Origin: Methylobacterium terrae
GTDB taxonomy: Bacteria > Pseudomonadota > Alphaproteobacteria > Rhizobiales > Beijerinckiaceae
Reading direction: 5' to 3'
NCBI RefSeq assembly: GCF_003173755.1
Contig: NZ_CP029553.1
Location: forward strand, 2,244,501 to 2,308,500
Length of the DNA stretch: 64,000 nucleotides
The notes under the pieces were generated by a model. That model was given only the letters and a program-made list of their open reading frames with translations. It was not told the DNA's origin and did not search any database. Below are positions 56,433 through 64,000 of the stretch, in pieces (positions within the stretch are counted from its first letter, which is position 1; every line of letters begins with the position of its first letter). The position numbers and the translations under genes are program-made.

Positions 56433-56795
56433 CTATTTGGCCTGGGTGTTCGGGCCCTGGCCCGGCAGCTCGCCCGGCTTGATCACCGGGGTCGAGTTCG
56501 GGGTCGGGTCCGGCGGCCGCACCGCCATGTCCGGGGCGCCGGTGGCCGGCGGCTTGATCACGCCGTCCGATTGCTGGAGCTTGTCGCTCAGCGTCGAGCC
56601 GGTGGTGTCGGACTTGTCGGCGTTGGAGGTCGCGTCGCCGGGCCGGACCTTCTCGGGGATGGTCTGGTTCAGGGGCGGCAGGTTCGGGTCGCGGGTGCGG
56701 CCCTGCAGGGGCACCTCGGGCGACTGGGCGAGGGCGGCGGTGGCGCCGGCGACGATCGCCAGCACCGCCAGCCCGCCGCGCATCAGCTTGGTCAT
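56433..56795 (-). CDS. Small exported protein of unknown function
   Basis: A 120-residue product with a Sec signal peptide (MRGGLAVLAIVAGATAALAQ; cleavage near residue 24). The mature part is polar, rich in Pro, Asp, Asn and Thr, and probably disordered. No domain is recognised. It has some resemblance in style to the exported peptide at 9483 but no clear homology by eye. Confidence 0.65.
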   Translation of the reverse strand: MTKLMRGGLAVLAIVAGATAALAQSPEVPLQGRTRDPNLPPLNQTIPEKVRPGDATSNADKSDTTGSTLSDKLQQSDGVIKPPATGAPDMAVRPPDPTPNSTPVIKPGELPGQGPNTQAK

Positions 56796-56924
56796 CGGGT
56801 TTCTCCTGAGGATGGAGTCTCCTCAGGGAAACCGGGCCGGCACGAGAGGGTTCCGGCCCCGCTTGGCTTTGCGACCGGTCCCACCCTGATCCGCTGTCGC
56901 GCTTCGTCTCCCGACGGCGACGCT

Positions 56925-57239
56925 CTAGGCGGCCGCTCGCTCCAGCGGCCGGATCTCATCCATCTCCTCACCGATCGCGTTGCGGGCCGTCAGAAGATCG
57001 AAGCGACTCTGAAGGTTCACCCACACCTGTGGGTCCATCCCGAAGTAGCGTCCGAGCCTCAAGGCCGTATCGGCGGTGATGCCGATCTCCTCGCGGGCGA
57101 TGCGCTCGATCCGCGTGCGCGGCACGCGGCACGCCTTCGCGATCGCATACGCCGTCAAGTTCAGCGGAACCATGAATTCCTCCCGCAGCACCTCGCCCGG
57201 ATGCATCGGTGGCAGGACGGTCTCGTTCTCTGTGCTCAT
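56925..57239 (-). CDS. higA: HigA-family antitoxin
   Basis: A 104-residue XRE-type antitoxin. The HTH region has MHPGEVLREEFMVPLNLTAY, then AIAKACRVPRTRIERIAREE and ADTALRLGRYFGMDPQVWVN, the usual VapI/HigA signature. It neutralises HigB and autorepresses the operon. It lies 47 nt downstream of higB, the reversed toxin-first order characteristic of HigBA. Confidence 0.92.
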   Translation of the reverse strand: MSTENETVLPPMHPGEVLREEFMVPLNLTAYAIAKACRVPRTRIERIAREEIGITADTALRLGRYFGMDPQVWVNLQSRFDLLTARNAIGEEMDEIRPLERAAA

Positions 57240-57286
57240 AACCGTTTGGCTCCAAAGGAGTAGGGCGCTGCCCAGAACGGCGGTCG

Positions 57287-57568
57287 TCAGTGATAGTCCA
57301 CGATCTCGACGTCTTCCGGTCCGGTCTCGGTCCAGCGGAAGCACAGCCGGAACTGGACGTTGATCCAGATGGCGCGCTGCCCGGCTCGCTCGCCAATCAA
57401 CGGGTGCAACTTGTCGCCCGGCGGGGCCTTCAAGGCGTCGAGCGAGGTCGCCGCGTCGAGATAATTGAGCTTGCGCCGGGCCGTCTTGAGAATGGCAGCC
57501 GGGATGCCCTTTGGGCTTCGCCCCTCGAAGACGTCCCGGGTCCAGCTATCGGCAAAGCTGCGGATCAC
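57287..57568 (-). CDS. higB: HigB-family toxin
   Basis: A 93-residue RelE/HigB-type mRNA interferase. IRSFADSWTRDVFEG opens the protein, followed by ARRKLNYLDAATSLDALKAP, and AIWINVQFRLCFRW carries the conserved basic residues. HigB cleaves ribosome-bound mRNA. It is cotranscribed with higA, and two palindromic operators lie upstream. Confidence 0.92.
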   Translation of the reverse strand: MIRSFADSWTRDVFEGRSPKGIPAAILKTARRKLNYLDAATSLDALKAPPGDKLHPLIGERAGQRAIWINVQFRLCFRWTETGPEDVEIVDYH

Positions 57569-57594
57569 GATACGACGCCCTCGCCGACGAATGA

Positions 57595-57645
57595 TATCGC
57601 AAAGTGATACGTTCTGGTCAAGGAGAAGGTATCGCTAGGCGATAC
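57595..57645 (-). promoter_or_regulatory. Palindromic operators upstream of higBA
   Basis: GTATCGC-TAG-GCGATAC (57629-57645) is a perfect palindrome, and TATCGC-AAA-GTGATA (57595-57609) is a one-mismatch copy, 27 and 61 nt from the higB start. They are the likely HigA binding sites. Confidence 0.7.
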
Positions 57646-57772
57646 CAACAGCGTCGCCGCTCGCACCTGTGCGTGCCGCACGTCATAGAAATGCCCGAGG
57701 ATGTCCCGGGCATTCCGGAGGCGGATCAGACCCGATCCGCTGGCCGGCCGTCGAAGGCCGTTGGAACGATGC

Positions 57773-58624
57773 TCAGCCGGCCTTCGCCATGTCGAGGTAG
57801 AGGTCGCGCAGGCGCCGGGTCATCGGCCCGGGCTGGCCGCCGCCGACGCGGGTCCCGTCGATCTCGACCACCGGCATCACGAAGGCGGAGGCCGAGGTGA
57901 AGAACGCCTCGGCGGCGGAAAGCGCCTCCTCGACCGTGAAGGCGCGCTCCTCGACCGTGAGCCCGTTCTCCTCGGCGAGCCGCATCACCGCCCGGCGGGT
58001 GATGCCGGGCAGGAGCGCCGTCGAGAGCGGGCGGGTGACGATGCGGCCATCCTCGGTGATGATGAAGGCGGTGGACGAGCCGCCCTCGGTCACGAAGCCG
58101 TCCTCGTGCATCCAGGCTTCCGCGACGCCGGCGGCCGCGGCCTGCTGCTTGGCCAGCACCTGGGCGAGCAGCGCCACCGACTTGATGTCGCGGCGCTTCC
58201 AGCGCAGGTCCTCGACGGTGATGACCTTGGCGCCGCGCTCGGCGAGCGGGTTCGCCGAGACGTTCTTGGCTTGGGTGAACATCACCACGGTCGGCGGCGT
58301 GCCCTCGGGCGGGAAGGCGAAGTCGCGCTCGGCGACGCCGCGGGTCACCTCCATGTAGACGAGGCCTTCCCGCAAGGCGTTCCGGGTGACCAGCTCCTCT
58401 TCCAGGTGAGTCCACTCGGCGATGGTGTGGGGGTTGCGGATGCCGATCTCGCCGAGCGAGCGGTCGAGCCGGGCGAGGTGGGCCTCGTTGTCGACGAGAC
58501 GCCCTTCCAGCACCGCGCTCACCTCGTAGATCCCGTCGGCGAACAGGAACCCGCGGTCCATGATCGGGATCGTCGCCTCCTCGAAGGGCACGAAGCGGCC
58601 GTTGACGTAGACGATGCGGGACAT
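57773..58624 (-). CDS. D-amino-acid/branched-chain aminotransferase (class IV PLP)
   Basis: A 283-residue fold-type IV PLP enzyme. SRIVYVNGRFVPFEEATIPI is followed by DRGFLFADGIYE; the PLP Lys is in RRDIKSVALLAQVLA, and the Glu/Thr region is VTEGGSSTAFII. The pattern (YVNG, DRGF, TEGGSS) fits D-alanine aminotransferases, with BCAT an alternative. It is divergent from a DHDPS-family gene. Confidence 0.9.
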   Translation of the reverse strand: MSRIVYVNGRFVPFEEATIPIMDRGFLFADGIYEVSAVLEGRLVDNEAHLARLDRSLGEIGIRNPHTIAEWTHLEEELVTRNALREGLVYMEVTRGVAERDFAFPPEGTPPTVVMFTQAKNVSANPLAERGAKVITVEDLRWKRRDIKSVALLAQVLAKQQAAAAGVAEAWMHEDGFVTEGGSSTAFIITEDGRIVTRPLSTALLPGITRRAVMRLAEENGLTVEERAFTVEEALSAAEAFFTSASAFVMPVVEIDGTRVGGGQPGPMTRRLRDLYLDMAKAG

Positions 58625-58821
58625 GCGGGTCTTCCTCTCGCGGGACCGGGTTCCCCGGCCGTTCACGAACAAGCCGCCCTTGAAGCACCAGCCGGAGCCC
58701 GGCGGCAAGCGCGATTCCGGCCGCCCCGCCTTGCACGATTCGTGCACGCGAGCCGCGCGCGCGGCGGTTGCGCGGGCTGCCGGCCACGACCTATCGTCCG
58801 CCGGACACGAGAGGAAACGAC

Positions 58822-59748
58822 ATGCGGCTCACCCCCGACGCGAAGGGCGTCTTCCCCATCGCCCCGACCCCCTTCCACCCGGACGGCCGCATCGACGAGG
58901 CCTCGGTCGACAGGATGACCGATTTCTACGGCGAGATCGGCGCGACCGGCCTGACCGTCCTCGGCATCATGGGCGAGGCCCCGAAGCTCGACGGCGCGGA
59001 AGCCGTCGCCGTGGCGTCCCGGGTGATCCGGCGTACCAGGCTTCCCGTCGTCATCGGCGTCTCGGCCCCGGGCTTCGCCGCCATGGGCTCGCTCACCCGC
59101 GCGGTGATGGATGCGGGCGCGGCGGCCGTGATGATCGCGCCCCCGCCGTCCCTGCGCACCGACGACCAGATCGTCGGCTACTACGCCCAGGCCGCCGAGG
59201 TGATCGGCCCCGACGTGCCGTTCGTGATCCAGGACTATCCGCTCACCTTGAGCGTGGTGATGACGCCCGACGTGATCCGCCGCATCGTCACCGACAACCC
59301 GAACTGCGTGATGCTCAAGCACGAGGACTGGCCGGGGCTCGAGAAGATCTCGACGCTCCGCGCCTTCCAGCGCGACGGCTCGCTGCGGCCGATCTCGATC
59401 CTGTGCGGCAATGGCGGCCTGTTCCTCGACTTCGAGTGCGAGCGCGGCGCCGACGGCGCCAATACGGGCTACGCCTTTCCGGAGATGCTCGTCGACGTCG
59501 TGCGCCTGAGCGCGGCCGGCGAGCGCGAGCGGGCCCACGACGTCTTCGACGCCCACCTGCCGCTCCTGCGCTACGAGCAGCAGCCGGGCCTCGGCCTCGC
59601 GGTGCGCAAATACGTGATGATGCGCCGCGGCATCCTGGCCTCGGACGCCCAGCGCAAGCCGGGGGCCGGATTGTCGGCGACGGCGAAGGCCGAGGTGGAT
59701 TTCCTGCTGGAGCGGCTGGGGCGGCACGATCCGCGGGCGCGGGTCTGA
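58822..59748 (+). CDS. Dihydrodipicolinate synthase-family protein
   Basis: A 308-residue TIM-barrel aldolase/lyase. FPIAPTPFHPDGRIDEASVD opens the protein and the Schiff-base Lys is in VMLKHEDWPG near residue 165. The Tyr of the proton relay is at QDYPLTL. The GTTGE-type motif is replaced by LGIMGEAPKL, so it is a DapA paralogue and not the main enzyme. It might act on a keto acid such as 4-hydroxy-2-oxo compounds; this is not resolvable by sequence. Confidence 0.87.
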   Translation: MRLTPDAKGVFPIAPTPFHPDGRIDEASVDRMTDFYGEIGATGLTVLGIMGEAPKLDGAEAVAVASRVIRRTRLPVVIGVSAPGFAAMGSLTRAVMDAGAAAVMIAPPPSLRTDDQIVGYYAQAAEVIGPDVPFVIQDYPLTLSVVMTPDVIRRIVTDNPNCVMLKHEDWPGLEKISTLRAFQRDGSLRPISILCGNGGLFLDFECERGADGANTGYAFPEMLVDVVRLSAAGERERAHDVFDAHLPLLRYEQQPGLGLAVRKYVMMRRGILASDAQRKPGAGLSATAKAEVDFLLERLGRHDPRARV

Positions 59749-59756
59749 CGCTGGCC

Positions 59757-60038
59757 TCAGGCAGCGTCCTCGAGGTGGATGCGCAGGACGGAGCCCGCGG
59801 CGGTCGCGATATTGACCCGTGCATCGAGCGAGACCGTGTCGAGCTTGCCGCGCATCCAGTCGTTGAGCCGCGGGCGTGTCAGGTTCAGGCGGGCTGCCGC
59901 CTGAACCTGGGGCAGCGCCCAGCTGCGGATCCGCTCGCGGATCTGAAGCAGCAGGTCTGCCCGGGCGGTCATGTTCGCGGCCTCCACAGGGTCGTCGGCC
60001 AGGGCGTCGAAGGCGCTCGCGAAGGCTTCCGTGGTCAT
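59757..60038 (-). CDS. XRE-family HTH protein (orphan antitoxin-like)
   Basis: A 93-residue HTH_37/XRE protein. ADLLLQIRERIRSWALPQVQ and AAARLNLTRPRLNDWMRGK form the HTH, as in antitoxins of RelE-type modules. No toxin gene is adjacent on either side. An inverted repeat near its start suggests autoregulation. It may be the remnant of a toxin-antitoxin pair. Confidence 0.75.
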   Translation of the reverse strand: MTTEAFASAFDALADDPVEAANMTARADLLLQIRERIRSWALPQVQAAARLNLTRPRLNDWMRGKLDTVSLDARVNIATAAGSVLRIHLEDAA

Positions 60039-60049
60039 CGATGTGCCTG

Positions 60050-60068
60050 CCTAGCCTTGAGTGCTAGG
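60050..60068 (-). promoter_or_regulatory. Inverted repeat upstream of the HTH gene
   Basis: CCTAGC (60050-60055) and GCTAGG (60063-60068) flank a 7-nt spacer, 12-30 nt before the start codon. It is probably the operator of the adjacent HTH protein. Confidence 0.6.
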
Positions 60069-60120
60069 TTAGGCGGACTCGTTCGATTAAAAAACTGGCT
60101 CCGAAATCCTGTTCACTCTT

Positions 60121-60252
60121 CTCATCCTGAGGTGTTGGTCGATTGAAGATCGACTGATCTCTAAGTGGGCTCCAGATGCGTGCGTGATTTCTGGAGTTCT
60201 CCTTCGAGGCCGGCCGATCTTCGATCGGCCGGCACCTCAGGATGAGGTCGTG
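60121..60252. repeat. REP-like inverted repeat, copy 2
   Basis: Outer arms CTCATCCTGAGGTG / CACCTCAGGATGAG match the ends of the element at 41140-41285. The inner block (CTCCTTCGAGGCC) is also shared, while the rest has diverged. It lies between the convergently arranged HTH-gene upstream region and purB. Confidence 0.8.
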
Positions 60253-60283
60253 GATGGACTATGCTGCGTCGCGGTACGGAGCT

Positions 60284-61594
<1,311 letters not shown>

Positions 61595-61915
61595 CGTCGG
61601 GGCTCCTGGCTCACGGGCGGGATTGGGATGCCGCGACGGCTATGGGATGCGGGGCGAGAAGGCAAGGAAGGGCAGGGGAGAGCCGGAGGGCCATGCCGGC
61701 CGCCCGGCCTGCGCGGGCTCGCCTTGCCGCGATCATCCACCGGCATCGTTTCGGCGTCGATCACCCGGACGCACACTCGCGATCCGCCGCCGCGCTCAAC
61801 TTTCGGCTGCGTTCGATAAAATTTTAGCCGGGCGGTCAGGCCGGTCTCAAGTCGCGGGCAGCACTCTGACGGCGTCGTCCAGCGGGGCGCGCGTTGAGTG
61901 GGATCGGGGCTCGAG
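61595..61915. other. Intergenic region without recognised gene
   Basis: This gap holds divergent promoters for purB and the Tyr-rich exported protein. A local AT-rich stretch (GATAAAATTTTAGCC near 61815) may contain a promoter. No coding sequence is supported. Confidence 0.45.
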
Positions 61916-62251
61916 ATGGTTGATCGTCTGTCGTTCGGTGCGGGTTCGCTGCGCAAGATCGTGATCGCGGCCGCGGCGGCCTTGCCGTTGATCGGCCTGC
62001 AGGCTCCCGCGCAGGCGGGCGACGGCGGGGCCATCGCGGCGGGCATCATCGGCGGGCTGGCCCTGGGCGGACTTGCCGCCGCGGCCGCGGCGCAGCCGCG
62101 CTACGCCTATCCCTACCCGGCCTACGGCTACCCGGCCTACGGCTATCGCCGGGTCTACTACGCGCCGGCCCGGGATTGCTGGATGCAGCGCCGGCGGGCC
62201 CGCGACGATTTCGGCAACGTCTATTACCGCCGCGTGCGCGTCTGCGGCTGA
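61916..62251 (+). CDS. Tyr-rich glycine-zipper exported protein
   Basis: A 111-residue product from ATG 61916 (GTG/ATG alternatives at 61898). A signal peptide (KIVIAAAAALPLIGLQAPAQ; cleavage after AQA) is followed by a glycine-zipper stretch (IAAGIIGGLALGGLAAAAAA) and a Tyr/Pro-rich segment with repeats of YPAYGYP. Two Cys are near the C-terminus. It belongs to the style of small alphaproteobacterial envelope proteins; function unknown. Confidence 0.75.
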   Translation: MVDRLSFGAGSLRKIVIAAAAALPLIGLQAPAQAGDGGAIAAGIIGGLALGGLAAAAAAQPRYAYPYPAYGYPAYGYRRVYYAPARDCWMQRRRARDDFGNVYYRRVRVCG

Positions 62252-62309
62252 GGTCGCCGGGGCGCGCCCGAGGCGCGTCCCGCGCGGGAGGGCAGGCTCC
62301 TGATGCGGG

Positions 62310-64000
62310 TCAGAACCGCATCGTCAGCCCTCCGTTCACCGCGTAGCCGTCCCCGCCGGTGCGCGCGAAGGTGGTGCCGCCGGTGAGCGTCAGGCTCATC
62401 CCCGGCGTCACGTCGGCGGAGAGGCCCGCCTCGACGAGGCCGTAGGTGCCCCGCGCCCCGCGGCCGAGCGGGGTCAGGATCGGCAGCAGCGGCGTCGAGG
62501 TGAGCGAGGTGACGAGCGTGCGGCCGCCGTCGAGGAATTCGTGCTCGGCCGTCACGTTGACGAAGGCCCGCACCGGCAGGCCGACCAGGCTGAAGGGCGC
62601 GGCGCGAAGCTGGACGCCCGCCCTGCCGACGAGCGACTCGAGGCTGGTGGCGCCGACGGCTTGCGTCAGCACGGGGTCGCCCCGCTCGGTATAGGCGCCG
62701 ACCCGGGTGGTGGCGTAGGTGAGGCCGACGATCGGCCCGAGGCGCACGGGCCCGAACGTGTCGAACAGGTAGCCGGCCTTCGCCGCCACCGCGACGCTGT
62801 CGCCGCCGGTCGCGCCGTTCAGCGGATCGATCACGCCGGGGCGGGTCACGGAGTAGTCGTGGCGGCCATAGGCCAGCACCGCGTCGGCGAACAGGTTCTG
62901 GCCCGTGAACGAGCCGTAGGCGGCAAAGCCGTAGCTGTCGACGTCGATCGAGCCGGCGCCCCCGCGAAGGTTGGCGTGCGGGTTGGCGTAGTTGAAGGCC
63001 AAGCCGAAGCGCACGCCCGGCATCGGCGTGGCCTCGAGGCCGATCGTGCCGCTCGGGCTGTCGTAGTCGTAGCCGGTGGCGAAGCCCCGGGTCGCCCGGC
63101 TGCCGCCGGCGTAGCCCCCCTGGCCCCACACGATGAGCGGGCTCGCGGGCGCCCCGAGCGGCGCGACGCCGCTGGTCCCGAGCGCGGCGGTCGTCTCGCC
63201 CGGAGCGGGGGCGAAGAGCCGGTAGGCGTCGAGGCGCTGGAGCAGGGCGCCGGCGAAGCTGGTGGTGCCGATTTGGCCGAGCTCGGCCTGGGCGGCGATG
63301 CCGTTCGGCGCGGCGAGGGCGTTCGCCATGTAGCGCGACAGGACGAGGTAGCCGCCCTCGGTCAGGTGCACCCCGTCGAGGGAGAGGTAGGTGTTCTGCA
63401 CCGCCTTCGGCGCACCGATGCAGGCGGCGACGAGCGCGCACGGCGTGCTGGTGTTGGTGAATCCGTAGCGGCCCGGATCGGCGATGATGCGCTGGAAGAT
63501 CTGGCCGTTGTCGAGGAGGAAGATCCGGGTGCCGGCGGCCGCGTAGGGCGCGAGGCCGGCCTGGAGCCCGTCGAAATAGGTGCGCGCGAACAGGTCGGCG
63601 GCGGCGGCGTTGCCGGAGGCCGCCACCCGCGGCAGGCCGTTCAGGGTGGTGAAGCCGTTGAACACGATCGTGCCCGCGCCGGCGCCGACGAGCTGCCCGA
63701 CGCTGCCGACGGCGTTCGCCGCCGAGACCCGGCCGAGGAGCGGCGCCTGGGCGGCGGTGAGCCCGGAGAGCGCCGCGCCGATGCCGTCGTTGCCGCCGAT
63801 GTTGACCGCGACGAGGTTGCCGGGGCCGAGGCGCTGGCCGCTCGCCAGGAACGCCGCAACCTCCTGGGTCAGGCCCGGCAGCAGGGCCGAACCGACATTG
63901 CCGGTGCCGGTCTGGGCGCCGCCGACGGCGTAGTTCGCGACCGCCGCATCGGGCAGGCCGTAGATCGCCTGCAGGCCGTCGACGAAGTTGGCGCCGTTGG
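62310..64000 (-). CDS. SGNH-hydrolase autotransporter (5' end beyond window)
   Basis: The frame is open from the right edge to the stop at 62310 (563 codons visible). The passenger is an SGNH/GDSL esterase. The oxyanion block is VNIGGNDGIG and the Asp-His pair is in SLDGVHLTEGGY; the nucleophile GDS block lies outside the window. The C-terminal ~280 residues form an autotransporter β-barrel ending in GLTMRF with a terminal Phe. It resembles EstA-like outer-membrane esterases, which hydrolyse short-chain esters at the surface. Adjacent minus-strand context is not visible. Confidence 0.9.
   Translation of the reverse strand, partial: NGANFVDGLQAIYGLPDAAVANYAVGGAQTGTGNVGSALLPGLTQEVAAFLASGQRLGPGNLVAVNIGGNDGIGAALSGLTAAQAPLLGRVSAANAVGSVGQLVGAGAGTIVFNGFTTLNGLPRVAASGNAAAADLFARTYFDGLQAGLAPYAAAGTRIFLLDNGQIFQRIIADPGRYGFTNTSTPCALVAACIGAPKAVQNTYLSLDGVHLTEGGYLVLSRYMANALAAPNGIAAQAELGQIGTTSFAGALLQRLDAYRLFAPAPGETTAALGTSGVAPLGAPASPLIVWGQGGYAGGSRATRGFATGYDYDSPSGTIGLEATPMPGVRFGLAFNYANPHANLRGGAGSIDVDSYGFAAYGSFTGQNLFADAVLAYGRHDYSVTRPGVIDPLNGATGGDSVAVAAKAGYLFDTFGPVRLGPIVGLTYATTRVGAYTERGDPVLTQAVGATSLESLVGRAGVQLRAAPFSLVGLPVRAFVNVTAEHEFLDGGRTLVTSLTSTPLLPILTPLGRGARGTYGLVEAGLSADVTPGMSLTLTGGTTFARTGGDGYAVNGGLTMRF

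Overview
The window is about 70% GC and carries a strongly alphaproteobacterial gene set: MotA/FliM/DUF6468 flagellar genes, an FtcR-type flagellar regulator, CtrA-like TTAA-N7-TTAA boxes, a lexA promoter with the alphaproteobacterial GAAC-N7-GAAC (=GTTC-N7-GTTC) SOS box, and a single-copy rpoH with the FFNLR box. A Methylobacterium-like member of the Hyphomicrobiales (Rhizobiales) is the most plausible source. This is inferred from gene content; no database search was run.

Layout. 0-7.7 kb: flagellar locus with a partial DUF6468 gene, fliM and motA on the minus strand, two tandem GTG-start flagellin genes with similar 5' leaders, and ftcR. 7.9-10.4 kb: glutathione transferase, a YidB-like protein and three small exported or membrane peptides. 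10.6-13.8 kb: glyoxalase I, then a Tat-exported gluconate-dehydrogenase-subunit-3-like protein, a GMC oxidoreductase and a Pro-rich exported peptide. 13.9-17.6 kb: small unknowns, DUF3297, a VOC protein divergent from a LysR gene, and a PAS-HTH regulator translationally coupled to the LysR gene. 17.7-21.4 kb: uvrB and lexA (DNA damage response). 21.4-26.4 kb: a tightly overlapping purine-oxidation operon (FAD subunit, fused FeS-molybdenum subunit, NCS2 permease). 26.7-31.4 kb: an isonitrile-synthase-like protein of unknown role, an EamA exporter and a GGDEF-EAL protein. 32.1-36.1 kb: a TonB receptor (frameshifted) and a PepSY membrane protein, preceded by a Zur-like palindrome and a cobalamin riboswitch. 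36.4-39 kb: orphan periplasmic binding protein, aldo/keto reductase, thioesterase. 39-44.2 kb: a four-carbon sugar-acid (threonate/erythronate) catabolic cluster, otnK, otnI (frameshifted), ltnD, a LacI regulator and otnC. 44.2-47 kb: Imm50-like protein, tRNA-Glu, RluD-family pseudouridine synthase, rpoH. 47-53.2 kb: AEC transporter, a frameshifted chemoreceptor and a multi-PAS hybrid histidine kinase. 53.6-61.6 kb: purA and purB with a HigBA module, an aminotransferase, a DHDPS-family enzyme and an orphan HTH antitoxin. 61.9-64 kb: a Tyr-rich exported protein and an SGNH-hydrolase autotransporter that runs off the right edge.

Three otherwise well-preserved genes (TonB receptor, otnI, chemoreceptor) each carry one frameshift. 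Two of these sit in runs of five C where six would restore the frame. Base-calling error and genuine phase variation are both possible. The observations most worth following are the PvcA/Dit1-like protein next to an exporter, the stacked riboswitch and Zur-like control of the TonB receptor, the paired flagellin leaders, and the PAS-HTH/LysR coupled pair.
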